A DNA stretch of 64,000 nt from Peptostreptococcaceae bacterium (GTDB lineage: Bacteria > Bacillota > Clostridia > Peptostreptococcales > Peptostreptococcaceae): NCBI GenBank assembly GCA_025210335.1, contig JAOARY010000069.1, positions 1-64,000 of the forward strand, in the 5' to 3' direction. Under the pieces are notes generated by a model. It had not been told where the DNA came from and did not search any database. It worked only from the letters and a program-made list of their open reading frames with translations. Of the stretch, positions 54,410 through 64,000 are shown in pieces. Position numbers and translations under genes: made by a program. Positions within the stretch are counted from its first letter, which is position 1. Each line of letters starts with the position of its first letter.

Positions 54410-56557
54410 ATGCTTGATTTTAGAAATTTAGATGATAAAAATTTTGATGAGATTTTTAATTCTATGAAAGAAATATCCAGAAATACATTTAGAAAATGGT
54501 CTGATGAAAATTTTCATGATCCAGGAATAACAATTTTGGAGATGTTAGCTTGGTTAAATGAAATGCAAAGATATTATATGAATAGAATACCAAATAAAAA
54601 TATTCATATGTTTTTAAAACTAATGAAGGAAGAGTTAGCAAGTAAGATACCTTCAAGTACAATAGTATCCTTTTCAAATGAATCTGGATTAAAAAAACAA
54701 ATACCAAAATGCACTCCTTTAAAGGGGAGTAAGGATGTATTTGAAACAACAGAAGTTATGGATTTGAATTTAAATGAATTAGATGGAATATTTTCTAAAT
54801 TCAAGATGGAGATAAGGAATTTAGAAGAATTTAATAATAATGAAGATTCGCATTATTATCCATTTTCTATAAATCCAGAAAATAAAAATAGACTTTATTT
54901 AGGTTTTAAAAATCCAATATTAAAAGATAAGGAATTGGTAATAAATATTTTTACAGGAAATTATATATTGGATGAAAATTTAAAAGATGAATATATAGTT
55001 GATTGGTATTATTTTGTTGGCAGTGGTTGGAAAAAAGCAGAAATAATAAAAGATAATAGTTTTGGTTTTAAAACTAGTGGAAATATACATCTTAAGATTG
55101 ATGAAGATATTATTGCTACAAAATTATATCCAAAAATTGATAAAAATAGATATTGGATATATGCTCAGATAAATAAAGATGGAGCTTTATATACACCAAA
55201 GATAAAATCCATAGGTATTAATAGAGTCAATGTTATAAATAAACATTTCAAAGTAAAGTCAAAAGATGTATATTATAAAAAAGAAATTTATTTGGATGAA
55301 TATATAGATATTATAGGGATAAATGAAATATATTCACTTATAAATGATAAATATTATAAGATTCCAAATATAGATAATAAAAAAGAATTTAAAAGCAATT
55401 TATATTATAAAATAGAAGAAGTAAAAAATAGATACAAAAAACTAGTTTTAATAGGTGAAGATGGTCAAGAGATAAAAGATAAAGAAGCTTTAAAAATAAA
55501 AATTATATCATATTATAGAGAAGAAGATTTATTTTTAGGCTATACTAATCCGTTACCACTTCAAGAAATTCCTTTTTATAAAGAAAATTCAATAAAACAT
55601 GAATTAAAGCTTCTTGTTGGGGATGAAAATGACGGATATTATGAATATAAATATGTTGATTTTTTTTCAAATGAGAATAAAGGACAGAATGTATTTACTT
55701 TAGAGAATAAAAATATTGTTTTTAGTGATGGAATAAAAGGAAATATTCCTAGAAAAGAAATGAAAATATATTTATCTAATATCGCATTTAGTTCAGGAAA
55801 AAAAGGCAATATAAGGAGAAAAGACTTAGCTAAATTCTTATATGAAGATTCCTATTTTGATAATATAAAGCTTAAAAATATATCTAAGGCGATAAAAGGT
55901 AATGATGAACAAGATATAACAGATGTTAATAAAATTTTTGCAAAATCTCTTTTAAATTCGAAAAGAGCTGTTAACGAAGATGATTATGTAAGATTATTAA
56001 AAAAATCAAAAGAACTTTCTATTGGTAGAATAAAAGTAATACCATTGTATGAAAAAGGTTTAAAATCATATCCAAAAAAAGTAAAAGAAGGTGTGCTTTC
56101 TATAGTTGTAATACCTAAGGATAAAGGTTTTATGCCTGAAATTTCTAATGATTATTTGAATAAGGTCAAAAAATATATAGAACCGTATAGACTAATAACA
56201 ACAAATGTAAAAGTTATAAAACCTGAATATATAGGGATTGACATAAAGGTTGTTGCAAATGTTAAAGATAATATTACAGAGAATATAAAAGAAGAGCTTT
56301 TAGAAAAATTAGAAGATTATTTAATACCAATAAAAAAGGAAAAGAATAAATATAGTGGATGGGAGTTTGGAAAAACTCTTTATTCAGGAGAAATTTATTC
56401 TCTTATAAATGCACATAAGAAAATAGATTATGTAGAAGATTTATGGATTTATCCTATTGGAAAATATATAAAGCAAGATAAGAATAAAGATATATATATT
56501 CCTAAGGAAGGACTTTTTTATTTAAATAGTTTTGAAATAGAATATATAAGGGCTTAA
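54410..56557 (+). CDS. Baseplate J-like wedge protein 2 (Pvc12-like)
   Basis: About 715 residues. It starts MLDFRNLDDKNFDEIFNSMKEISRNTFRKWSDENFHDPGITILEMLAWLNEMQRYYMNRI, a clear match to the second wedge protein ('DPGIxLLExxAW'). The J-type core near the end includes KSLLNSKRAVNEDDYVRLLKKS and VVIPKDKGFMPEIS. The ATG at 54410 is used; an in-frame GTG at 54401 is less well placed. It is shorter than typical Pvc12. Confidence 0.88.
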   Translation: MLDFRNLDDKNFDEIFNSMKEISRNTFRKWSDENFHDPGITILEMLAWLNEMQRYYMNRIPNKNIHMFLKLMKEELASKIPSSTIVSFSNESGLKKQIPKCTPLKGSKDVFETTEVMDLNLNELDGIFSKFKMEIRNLEEFNNNEDSHYYPFSINPENKNRLYLGFKNPILKDKELVINIFTGNYILDENLKDEYIVDWYYFVGSGWKKAEIIKDNSFGFKTSGNIHLKIDEDIIATKLYPKIDKNRYWIYAQINKDGALYTPKIKSIGINRVNVINKHFKVKSKDVYYKKEIYLDEYIDIIGINEIYSLINDKYYKIPNIDNKKEFKSNLYYKIEEVKNRYKKLVLIGEDGQEIKDKEALKIKIISYYREEDLFLGYTNPLPLQEIPFYKENSIKHELKLLVGDENDGYYEYKYVDFFSNENKGQNVFTLENKNIVFSDGIKGNIPRKEMKIYLSNIAFSSGKKGNIRRKDLAKFLYEDSYFDNIKLKNISKAIKGNDEQDITDVNKIFAKSLLNSKRAVNEDDYVRLLKKSKELSIGRIKVIPLYEKGLKSYPKKVKEGVLSIVVIPKDKGFMPEISNDYLNKVKKYIEPYRLITTNVKVIKPEYIGIDIKVVANVKDNITENIKEELLEKLEDYLIPIKKEKNKYSGWEFGKTLYSGEIYSLINAHKKIDYVEDLWIYPIGKYIKQDKNKDIYIPKEGLFYLNSFEIEYIRA

Positions 56558-56584
56558 TAAAAACCTTTGATGAGGGTGATTAAT

Positions 56585-58579
56585 ATGCAAAAAGACTATC
56601 CTTTTTTTTATATAGATTTAAAGGAAAGTAATGAGGATAATTTAAGAAATTTAATAGCATATGAAGATGGTGTATCTTTAGAAAAAGAAAAAGAATTTAA
56701 TCTTAAAGATATTGTTGATATAAAAGAAGCATATAATATAGCAAATATAAAAGATATATTTTTTAAAAGTAGTAAAGAATTTTACGTATTAAAAGCTAAT
56801 AATGATTTATATAAATTAAATATATCTAATTTTGAAAAAACTAAGATCAATAGTTTATATAAAAATTATTTGGATAATATAGATTTTATGGTTTTTGATG
56901 ATTATAAAAATATTTTTTTAAATGATAATATATTATATTTTTTTTCAAATCAAAATTCACAACTTCTTAGAGAAATTGATTTTAATAAAGACGGATATCA
57001 TGTAGTTTCTTTAAAAGAAGTCAATGGTAAAATTCTGATATTAGCATTAAAGGATTTTAGAACAAAGAAGGATTTAGATAACAATAAAATAATTTTTAGC
57101 AATCAAAATACCTCTCTTCATTTAATTAGTTTATATTTTGAAAATGAATCATATAAAAGTATAGAAATTCCTTTTGAATTTCAAGAAGAAAAAATATCAA
57201 AATTTGAAAATGTTGTTGCATTTGAAAATAGACTATTATTTAAAAATATATACAAATCACAGATTATAGAATACTATATAGACGAAGATAAAGTATTAAC
57301 ACGTGATTTTTTAGAAGATATTAAAGATTTTTATATTGATATAAGAAAAGATATATATACTTTATTTTATGATAATGCACAAGAAGCGGACAAAATAAAA
57401 AATATAAATACAGATAAGAGTTTGAATTTCTATTATGGAAAAATAGATAAATTATATGGAAATCTATCAAATAAGATATTTGCAATGGATTTTACAGATA
57501 ATAAAATCTTGATTTTTGAAAAAATGAATAGATTAAAAAGATATAAAGAAAAAGAAAAGGTATATGGTTACTATATATCAGATCCGATAGACAGTTACAA
57601 GGAAAATAACAAATGGCATAAGGTTAAACTAGATGCAAATATACCTAAAAATACTCAAATAAAAATAAAATATGCTTTATTTGAAGATTATTATAAAGCA
57701 TCTGATTTTAAAAATAAAGAAGAATCAAAAATGGAAGAAGAATTCATAGGTAGAATAGTAAATTCAAAAGATGCACTTTTTTATAAAGGTAAAGGCCGAT
57801 ATATGGTATTAAAAATTGAATTTTATGCGGGAGAAAGACAAAGTCCAAGTATAAATGATATAAGAGTTTATTATAATAGAGAAGGCTACTTAAAATACCT
57901 ACCAGAGATATATCAAACATCTATGGAAGATGATTTCTTGGAAAGATTTTTAGCTATATTTGAAACTTTCTTAATGGAGATGGAAGAAGATATATCTAAT
58001 GTATATGAATACTTTAATCCTCATGTTGTAGATGAAGAATTTTTAGGATTTTTGGCTGATATGATGGGTATAAGATATGATTTTAATATTTCACAACAGA
58101 AATTAAGATATTTAATTAAAAATATTGGTGAGATATATTCTAAAAGAGGAACAAAAGAAGGAATAAAAAAATTATTAGAGATAATTTTAAATGATGATGT
58201 ATATATTATTGAGAGTTTTAAGTTGGAAAATGAATTTCAAAATCCATATTTAAAAAAATTATATAAAAAATTATACTCAAACAACCCTTATAGTTTTACT
58301 ATTTTAGTTAAAGATAAGGAAGATTTTGATTCTAATGATTGGGACAAATTAAAAATAATACTTAATAAAGAAAAACCTGCATATACTAATTGTAATCTAG
58401 TGGTATTAAAACCTTGGATTTATCTTGATAAACACAGTTATTTGCAGATTAATTCTAAATTATCAACTTGGAATAAGTTAAAGTTAAACGATAAAACTAT
58501 AGTTCCTTTTGATACTCTATTAAATAAGGATGATATAAGACTAGGTATAAATTCATACACCGGTATGATATTAGAATAA
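56585..58579 (+). CDS. gpI-like tail protein with an N-terminal propeller-like region
   Basis: About 664 residues. The C-terminal ~200 residues are a phage-tail P2 gpI-type domain (YLPEIYQTSMEDDFLERFLAIFETFLMEMEEDISNVYEYFNP ... LGFLADMMGIRYDF ... YSKRGTKEGIKKLLEIIL). The first ~400 residues are repeated short strands like a beta-propeller, as in many eCIS gpI-like proteins. It probably closes the baseplate wedge periphery and could contact the membrane or a receptor. The ATG at 56585 follows GAGGGTGA. Confidence 0.85.
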   Translation: MQKDYPFFYIDLKESNEDNLRNLIAYEDGVSLEKEKEFNLKDIVDIKEAYNIANIKDIFFKSSKEFYVLKANNDLYKLNISNFEKTKINSLYKNYLDNIDFMVFDDYKNIFLNDNILYFFSNQNSQLLREIDFNKDGYHVVSLKEVNGKILILALKDFRTKKDLDNNKIIFSNQNTSLHLISLYFENESYKSIEIPFEFQEEKISKFENVVAFENRLLFKNIYKSQIIEYYIDEDKVLTRDFLEDIKDFYIDIRKDIYTLFYDNAQEADKIKNINTDKSLNFYYGKIDKLYGNLSNKIFAMDFTDNKILIFEKMNRLKRYKEKEKVYGYYISDPIDSYKENNKWHKVKLDANIPKNTQIKIKYALFEDYYKASDFKNKEESKMEEEFIGRIVNSKDALFYKGKGRYMVLKIEFYAGERQSPSINDIRVYYNREGYLKYLPEIYQTSMEDDFLERFLAIFETFLMEMEEDISNVYEYFNPHVVDEEFLGFLADMMGIRYDFNISQQKLRYLIKNIGEIYSKRGTKEGIKKLLEIILNDDVYIIESFKLENEFQNPYLKKLYKKLYSNNPYSFTILVKDKEDFDSNDWDKLKIILNKEKPAYTNCNLVVLKPWIYLDKHSYLQINSKLSTWNKLKLNDKTIVPFDTLLNKDDIRLGINSYTGMILE

Positions 58580-58590
58580 GGAGGGTGGTT

Positions 58591-60411
58591 ATGAAAAATT
58601 TTCGTCTAAAGCCTCTTGAAAGAAATAATTATTTTTATGGTAAATTACTTACTGTAAGAGATTTTCAAAGAGAGCAAGAATATAATAATGAAAAAGCAAT
58701 TTTAAAAAATAAATTTATTTATGGCAGTGGTGTTGTAAATGGGCTACAAGTTATAAAGGTTGATGACTATACTATATCTTTAGAGCCTGGAGTTGCAATA
58801 GATTATCATGGAAGAGAAGTAATAGTAGCATCTCCTATAACTAGAAAGCTTTCATCAATAGAAGGTTTTCCAAAAGAAGGATACCATAAAGAAGCATATT
58901 TAGCGCTTAATTACAATGAAGAAGGTAAAGAACAAGTACATTCAATAGAAGATGACGAAACTTTAAAAGAAGAATATAATAGAATTAGTGAAGAATATAA
59001 ATTAGAAATAGTTGAAGATTTGGATGAAAGAGATTTTTTTGATATAGATGAGTTATATAATAAAAAAATCTTATTTGAAGATAATATGGTAAAAGTATAC
59101 CTTCAAATACCTAGATTTACAAAGATAAATCAGATATTTGAGGCAAAACTGATCGTTTTTCCTAAGGTTAATTTAGAATATTTAAAGTTTGATTTCGAGC
59201 TTAAATTAAGTGAAATATTTAATTTAAATAAAGAGGATAACTTTAAAATAGCTCTTGAGTTAAAAGATTTAAAAGAAGGAATTTCTTATAAGGAATATAT
59301 ACCTTTAAAAACTTCAAATAAAGAGTCAAAATCTGAAAATTTCTTTATTGAAGATATAAAGATAAAGTATCTAGAAGATGAAGTAGAAAAAAATATAAAT
59401 TTAAAAGAAAGAATAGAAATCTTTAAAGAGAATTTAGAAGATGTTTATTTAAAAAAGAATTTTGATAAATCAATAGATGATATAATAAGAAATTCAAATA
59501 ATAAGAAAGTATTTTTGGCTAAATTATACTTAGTTCAATCTGGAGATACTTATGCTATTGAAAAGATAGAACAAAATCCTTTTGAACAAAGAATATATAC
59601 AAATGAATTTTTATATAATTTACTTAATTTAAAATTAGATTCAAAAGATAAAGAAATTACTGCTATAGTAGATAAAGAAATAGTAGATTATAATGAAGAT
59701 CCTGATATCAAAGTTCATTTTAATAATGAAGAAAGTCTTATGAAATTTAATTTCAAATTACCTAAAAATAAGGTAATTCATGATAAATCTTCAACTGGAA
59801 TAATTGAAATGGCTGTGAATGGTAATTTTATACTAGGAAAGAATCTTTATTCAGAAGAAATAACTCATGGACTTGGGCTTGGACCAGTTAGAATACAATT
59901 AGCGTTAGAAGAGGTTAGCAGTGATTCTTACATGGATGAAGAGTATGAGGAACAGATATATTTTGGAGACCAAGAAGTATTTTATAAAAGTCCTTTAGAA
60001 TCTAAATTAGGTTTGTATTCTTTAGGTGCAGTATTATATCCTAAAAAAGGAACTTTTAAAATTGGTTTAAGATTACAATCTTCAAATAAACAAAGAGATA
60101 TTAAAATTAGATGGTGGGCTTATAAAGAAACTAAGGTAGTCGATGAATTAAATAAAGCAAATGTATTTGTAGAGCCTCAAGAGATAACTCTTAAAGTAAA
60201 TGAAACTACTAGATTTAGTTCTGTAGTTACAAATTTAGAAGATAAAAGAGTTAGTTGGAAGATTGATGATAAAAAAGGTGGAACTATTGATAATACAGGA
60301 TTTTATATGGCTCCTAGTAAGAAAGGAATATATAAAATCATTGCAGAAAGTATTCAAAACCCAGCTAGAAAAGGAATTGCTTATGTTAAAGTTGTAGAAG
60401 ATGATGAATAA
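58591..60411 (+). CDS. Large eCIS-associated protein with Ig-like C-terminal domain
   Basis: About 606 residues. The N-terminal block NYFYGKLLTVRDFQREQEYNNEKAILKNKFIYGSGVVNGLQV ... ISLEPGVAIDYHGREVIV is a hallmark of a protein family found at the end of eCIS operons. The middle is charged and variable. The last ~90 residues form a bacterial Ig-like domain (NVFVEPQEITLKVNETTRFSSVV ... GTIDNTGFYMAPSKKGIYKI). No classical tail-fibre gene is present, so this protein is the best candidate for a peripheral or target-contact part. It is last in the operon, before a terminator. Confidence 0.78.
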   Translation: MKNFRLKPLERNNYFYGKLLTVRDFQREQEYNNEKAILKNKFIYGSGVVNGLQVIKVDDYTISLEPGVAIDYHGREVIVASPITRKLSSIEGFPKEGYHKEAYLALNYNEEGKEQVHSIEDDETLKEEYNRISEEYKLEIVEDLDERDFFDIDELYNKKILFEDNMVKVYLQIPRFTKINQIFEAKLIVFPKVNLEYLKFDFELKLSEIFNLNKEDNFKIALELKDLKEGISYKEYIPLKTSNKESKSENFFIEDIKIKYLEDEVEKNINLKERIEIFKENLEDVYLKKNFDKSIDDIIRNSNNKKVFLAKLYLVQSGDTYAIEKIEQNPFEQRIYTNEFLYNLLNLKLDSKDKEITAIVDKEIVDYNEDPDIKVHFNNEESLMKFNFKLPKNKVIHDKSSTGIIEMAVNGNFILGKNLYSEEITHGLGLGPVRIQLALEEVSSDSYMDEEYEEQIYFGDQEVFYKSPLESKLGLYSLGAVLYPKKGTFKIGLRLQSSNKQRDIKIRWWAYKETKVVDELNKANVFVEPQEITLKVNETTRFSSVVTNLEDKRVSWKIDDKKGGTIDNTGFYMAPSKKGIYKIIAESIQNPARKGIAYVKVVEDDE

Positions 60412-60432
60412 AATATGATAATATATTAATAT

Positions 60433-60462
60433 AAAAGAACCTTTTAAGGTTCTTTTTATTTT
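60433..60462 (+). terminator. Terminator of the CIS structural operon
   Basis: AAAAGAACC (60433-60441) pairs with GGTTCTTTT with a TTTTAA loop, followed by a T-rich tract. The rest of the 310-base gap before secA is AT-rich. A TATGAT near 60629 could be a secA -10 box, but no good -35 box is seen. Confidence 0.88.
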
Positions 60463-60721
60463 TTTAAAACATTAATTTGTATATGGAATTTTGTTATAAA
60501 TTTAAAAATTAAATGGTCATAAAAGAGTATTTAATTGATTAAATGATGAAAATTGATTAGGATGTTGATTAAAAGCCTTGGATGAAGTTTTTTGTTTACA
60601 AATTTTTAAATTTCCTAAGATTTCATATTATGATAAAATAGAATGTATGTGTAGTATTAAATATATGAATATGATAAAAATATTAATAATTGTTTAAATA
60701 GAATTTGAAGGAGAGAAAATC

Positions 60722-63409
60722 ATGGGTTTTATTAACAACATAATGAATAGTTTTAAACAAAGGGAAATAAAAAAGATTGAAAAAATAGTAGATAAAATAG
60801 ATTCATTAGAAGCAGAATTTGAAAAAAAATCAGATCAAGAATTAAAAGATATGACAAATATATTTAAGGAAAGACTTGAAAAAGGAGAAACTTTAGATGA
60901 TATTTTAGAAGAGTCATTTGCAACAGTTAGAGAAGTTTCTAAAAGAGTTCTTGGTATGAGACATTATAGAGTCCAATTAATAGGGGGAATTGTTTTACAT
61001 CAAGGAAGAATTTCAGAGATGAGAACTGGTGAAGGTAAGACCTTAGTTGCAACATGTCCTGTATATCTAAATGCTTTGTCTTCTAAAGGTGTGCATGTTA
61101 TTACAGTAAATGATTATCTTGCTACTCGTGATAAAGAGTGGATGGCTAAAATTTATGAATTTTTAGGGCTTACAACTGGTGTTATTGTGCATGGACAAAC
61201 TCCACAAGAAAGAAAAGAAGCTTACAATAAAGACATTACTTATGGAACAAATAATGAATTTGGTTTTGATTATCTAAGAGATAATATGGTAAGTTATAAA
61301 GAAAAAATGGTTCAAAGACCTCTTAATTTTGCAATTGTTGATGAAGTCGATTCAATACTTGTTGATGAGGCTAGAACACCACTTATAATTTCGGGTGCGG
61401 GAGACAAATCAACAGATTTATATTTTAAAGCAAATGATTTTGTAAGAAGTCTTAAGAATGAAGTTGATTTTGAAGAAGATGAAAAAGCAAAAAATGCTAC
61501 TTTAACTGATGAAGGTATAAATAAAGCTGAGAAGTTTTTTAATATAGATGATTATTCAAGTATAGAAAACATGGAAATACAACATCATATAAATCAATCG
61601 CTAAAAGCGCATAGATTTATGAAAAAAGATATTGATTATGTTATAAAAGATGGAGAAATTGTAATAGTTGATGAATTTACAGGTAGACTGATGTTTGGTA
61701 GAAGATATTCAGATGGACTTCATCAATCTATAGAAGCTAAAGAAAACTTAAAAGTACAAAGAGAGTCTAAAACATTAGCAAGTATTACATTCCAAAATTA
61801 TTTTAGAATGTATAAAAAACTTTCTGGTATGACTGGTACAGCTAAAACCGAAGAAGAAGAGTTTAAATCCATTTATGGAATGGATGTTGTTGAAATACCA
61901 ACAAATAGACCAATACAAAGAATTGATTCGCCAGATGCTATTTATAAGACTTTAAGAGGAAAGTTAAATGCTATTGTTGAGGAAATAAAAAATAGACATG
62001 AAACAAAACAACCTGTACTTGTTGGTACAATATCAATTGAAATGTCAGAGTTACTTTCTTCAATGCTTAAGAAAAAAGGTGTTAAACATCAAGTATTAAA
62101 TGCTAAACATCATGAGAAAGAAGCTGAAATAGTTGCTCAAGCAGGTGGACTGGGAGCTGTTACTATTGCAACTAATATGGCTGGTCGTGGTACGGATATA
62201 GTTCTAGGTGGTAATAGTGAATTTTTAGCTAAAAAAGAGCTTAAAAAACGTGGATATGATGATTATATTTTATCTATGGTTACAGCTTTGAAATTTGATG
62301 AAAATAATGAAGAGTTAAAAAAAGCAAAAGAAGATTATGAACAGATTTTAAAAGAAATAGAATCTAAAACAAAAGTAGAACAAGAGGAAGTTTTAAAAGC
62401 TGGAGGTCTTTGTATATTAGGTACTGAAAGACATGAATCAAGAAGAATAGACAATCAGTTAAGAGGTCGTGCTGGTCGTCAGGGGGATCCTGGTTTTTCT
62501 AGATTCTATATATGTTTAGAAGATGATATAATGAGACTTTTTGGAAGTGAAAAGATAATGGATATAGTTGATAAAATAGGTATGGAAGAAGATATGCCTA
62601 TTGAGCATAAACTACTATCAAGATCAATTGAAAGTGCTCAAAAGAAAGTAGAGAGTAAAAACTTCTCTATAAGAAAGCATGTATTACAATATGATGATGT
62701 TATGAATAAACAAAGAGAGATTATATATAAAGAAAGAAGAAGTGTTTTAGAAAATGAAAATCTAAAAGAACAAATCTTTGGTATGGTTGAATCAGTTATA
62801 GATAATTCTATCAATATATATACAGCTGATTCAGATTTCCCTGAAGATTGGGATATAAAAGCTTTAAAAGATCATATATATTCGATATATCTTCCTAAAG
62901 ACTCTATTGAATTTGGTAATTTAGAAGAATTAGATAGAACAAAGATAAAAGATATAATATTATCAAAATCAAAAGAATTATATGAGTTTAAAGAAGCTGA
63001 TATTGGAATAGAAAGAATGAGAGAACTTGAAAGAATTGTTTTATTACAAGTTGTAGATACTAAATGGATGGATCATATAGATGCTATGGAACAATTAAGA
63101 CAAGGTATAGGTCTTAGAGCGATAGGACAAGAAGATCCTGTAAGAGCATATCAATTTGAAGGTTTTGATATGTTTGATAATATGGTTAGTTCAATTCATG
63201 AAGAAACTGTAAAATATTTATATAATTTTAAAATTGAATTTGAGATTGAAAGAAAAGAAGTTGTAGATACTGATAATTTAGAGATATCTAGAGAAAATAA
63301 TAAGGAAGTTAAAAAGAGTACGACAATAGTAAAAGGTGAAACAATTGGAAGAAATGATCCTTGTCCTTGTGGTAGTGGGAAAAAATACAAAAAATGTTGT
63401 GGGAAATAA
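60722..63409 (+). CDS. secA: Preprotein translocase ATPase
   Basis: Motor of Sec-dependent protein export. The start [26 protein letters not shown], Walker [12 protein letters not shown] (about residue 102), [19 protein letters not shown], and the helicase block [10 protein letters not shown] ... [15 protein letters not shown] are all present. A C-terminal SEC-C zinc tail [14 protein letters not shown] ends the 895 residues. AAGGAGAG precedes the ATG. prfB follows, the usual order in Firmicutes. Confidence 0.98.
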   Translation: MGFINNIMNSFKQREIKKIEKIVDKIDSLEAEFEKKSDQELKDMTNIFKERLEKGETLDDILEESFATVREVSKRVLGMRHYRVQLIGGIVLHQGRISEMRTGEGKTLVATCPVYLNALSSKGVHVITVNDYLATRDKEWMAKIYEFLGLTTGVIVHGQTPQERKEAYNKDITYGTNNEFGFDYLRDNMVSYKEKMVQRPLNFAIVDEVDSILVDEARTPLIISGAGDKSTDLYFKANDFVRSLKNEVDFEEDEKAKNATLTDEGINKAEKFFNIDDYSSIENMEIQHHINQSLKAHRFMKKDIDYVIKDGEIVIVDEFTGRLMFGRRYSDGLHQSIEAKENLKVQRESKTLASITFQNYFRMYKKLSGMTGTAKTEEEEFKSIYGMDVVEIPTNRPIQRIDSPDAIYKTLRGKLNAIVEEIKNRHETKQPVLVGTISIEMSELLSSMLKKKGVKHQVLNAKHHEKEAEIVAQAGGLGAVTIATNMAGRGTDIVLGGNSEFLAKKELKKRGYDDYILSMVTALKFDENNEELKKAKEDYEQILKEIESKTKVEQEEVLKAGGLCILGTERHESRRIDNQLRGRAGRQGDPGFSRFYICLEDDIMRLFGSEKIMDIVDKIGMEEDMPIEHKLLSRSIESAQKKVESKNFSIRKHVLQYDDVMNKQREIIYKERRSVLENENLKEQIFGMVESVIDNSINIYTADSDFPEDWDIKALKDHIYSIYLPKDSIEFGNLEELDRTKIKDIILSKSKELYEFKEADIGIERMRELERIVLLQVVDTKWMDHIDAMEQLRQGIGLRAIGQEDPVRAYQFEGFDMFDNMVSSIHEETVKYLYNFKIEFEIERKEVVDTDNLEISRENNKEVKKSTTIVKGETIGRNDPCPCGSGKKYKKCCGK

Positions 63410-63485
63410 CATTTAAAAGATTTAAAATTTTATTAAAGAATCTTTATAAATAAAAAAATTAGCTATTAATTATAAAGATAAATAG

Positions 63486-63527
63486 AAGAGGTGTCTAAGA
63501 TTTTTAGATAACCTCTTGAATTTTTTA
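63486..63527 (+). terminator. Hairpin with T tract between secA and prfB
   Basis: AAGAGGT-GTCTAA (63487-63498) pairs with TTAGAT-ACCTCT (63504-63516) with one bulged A (63510), followed by GAATTTTTT. It is a likely terminator or attenuator, so prfB may have partial or separate expression. Confidence 0.7.
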
Positions 63528-63568
63528 TTTATATTAGCTTAAAAAATATTTATAGAAAGGATTATATA

Positions 63569-64000
63569 ATGTTAAATATAAGTGAATATACTACCGTAGT
63601 AGAAGAGGCAAAAATTGATATAAATGAATTAAAAGAAGCTTTAAAAATAAATATACTAATAAATAAGATAAAAGATAATGAAAATGAAATGCTAAAAGAG
63701 GATTTTTGGTCAGATAATGAAAAGGCATCATTAATATTACAAGAAAATAAAAATTTAAAAGAAATAATATCTGAGTTTAATGAACTTAATGACCTTCATG
63801 AAGAAATAGAGCTTTCTGTAGAAGTTTTGAAAGAGGATGAAGAATATCTAACAAAAGAAGAGTTAGATTCTTTGGTTAATAGATTGAAAAAAGAATTAGA
63901 AAAAATGAAAATAAAATCACTTTTGGATGGTGAATTTGATAAAAATAATGCAATCCTTTCGATAAATGCGGGTACAGGGGGATTAGATGCTCAAGATTGG
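63569..64000 (+). CDS. prfB: Peptide chain release factor 2, 5' part
   Basis: The first 144 residues of RF2 are in the window; the 3' end is missing. Helical domain 1 is seen (KEDFWSDNEKASLILQENKNLKEI ... SLLDGEFDKNNAILSINAG). The usual programmed frameshift (CTT TGA near codon 25) is absent; the frame is continuous from the ATG at 63569. The normally conserved HAGAGGTEAQDW reads INAGTGGLDAQDW, with changes at His, Ala, Thr and Glu. AGAAAGG precedes the ATG. The GGQ and SPF-type motifs lie outside the window. Confidence 0.85.
   Translation, partial: MLNISEYTTVVEEAKIDINELKEALKINILINKIKDNENEMLKEDFWSDNEKASLILQENKNLKEIISEFNELNDLHEEIELSVEVLKEDEEYLTKEELDSLVNRLKKELEKMKIKSLLDGEFDKNNAILSINAGTGGLDAQDW

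Noticed and set aside
22392-60411. Prophage rather than injection system
   Set aside because: No integrase, terminase, portal, capsid, replication or lysis gene is present, while the AAA+ ATPase, DUF4255 cap, DUF6760 and DUF4280 types are specific to eCIS.
1-64000. tRNA, rRNA or CRISPR array
   Set aside because: Reading both strands of the intergenic stretches showed no cloverleaf-like segment with a CCA-type end, no rRNA-like tract and no regularly spaced direct repeats.

Overview
This window looks like the chromosome of a very AT-rich, low-GC, Gram-positive anaerobe of the Clostridia/Tissierellia type. That placement is inferred from gene content: a sodium-pumping decarboxylase, anaerobic ribonucleotide reductase, the coaX-dusB-greA-lysS and secA-prfB neighbourhoods, AGGAGG-like ribosome binding sites, and many TTG/GTG starts. 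The species cannot be named from sequence alone.

Positions 1-22.4 kb are mostly housekeeping. They hold the tail of a biotin-dependent Na+-pumping decarboxylase operon (mmdA', oadG-like, mmdC, mmdB). An IS200/IS605-type element follows, with a doubly damaged TnpA, a TnpB lacking its zinc finger, and a structured 3' RNA. Next come birA, a P1-family self-processing peptidase, and an oligopeptide ABC importer without its ATPases. A pantothenate block (ECF S component plus coaX) is preceded by two tandem stem-loops that look like the pan RNA motif. After it lie dusB, greA, lysS, a small membrane protein, an aminotransferase, a lone cobyric acid synthase, nrdD-nrdG with two NrdR-box-like sites upstream, and an ArsR-type regulator.

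Positions 22.4-60.4 kb are one large accessory locus that encodes a contractile injection system (eCIS, phage-tail-like). The right arm (42.1-60.4 kb, + strand) encodes sheath, two tube proteins, a tail-assembly-chaperone-like protein, a DUF6760-type protein, an Asn/Lys-rich 1048-residue protein in the tape-measure position, LysM baseplate protein, gpD-like hub, gpV-like spike, gp25, two baseplate-wedge (J-like) proteins, a gpI-like protein and a large eCIS-type protein with an Ig-like end. The DUF41280-like spike tip (a DUF4280/PAAR-like protein) is encoded divergently at 41.2-41.6 kb. The left arm (22.4-35.7 kb, - strand) is a nine-gene run: a 1057-residue cargo-like protein, a small YbjN/secretion-chaperone-like protein, a substrate-binding protein, an MFS carrier fused to an extracellular sensor, a GNAT-like protein, the AAA+ ATPase, the DUF4255 terminator/cap protein, an unknown protein and a membrane-anchored MORN-repeat protein. 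Between the arms lie a multi-pass protein with a class III cyclase-like domain that has lost both metal-binding aspartates, an unknown basic protein and an AMIN-domain-like lipoprotein.

Most notable observations: (1) the DUF6760 protein has no ATG/GTG/TTG start and overlaps the chaperone-like gene in the -1 frame next to a T TTT TTG slippery heptamer, which suggests a G/GT-style programmed frameshift inside an eCIS; (2) several membrane or cell-wall proteins are embedded in the locus, which suggests a cell-anchored or envelope-sensing CIS; (3) the pseudo-cyclase; (4) the candidate cargo/chaperone pair; (5) the tandem pan-like RNA hairpins. Positions 60.7-64.0 kb return to housekeeping with secA and the 5' part of prfB.
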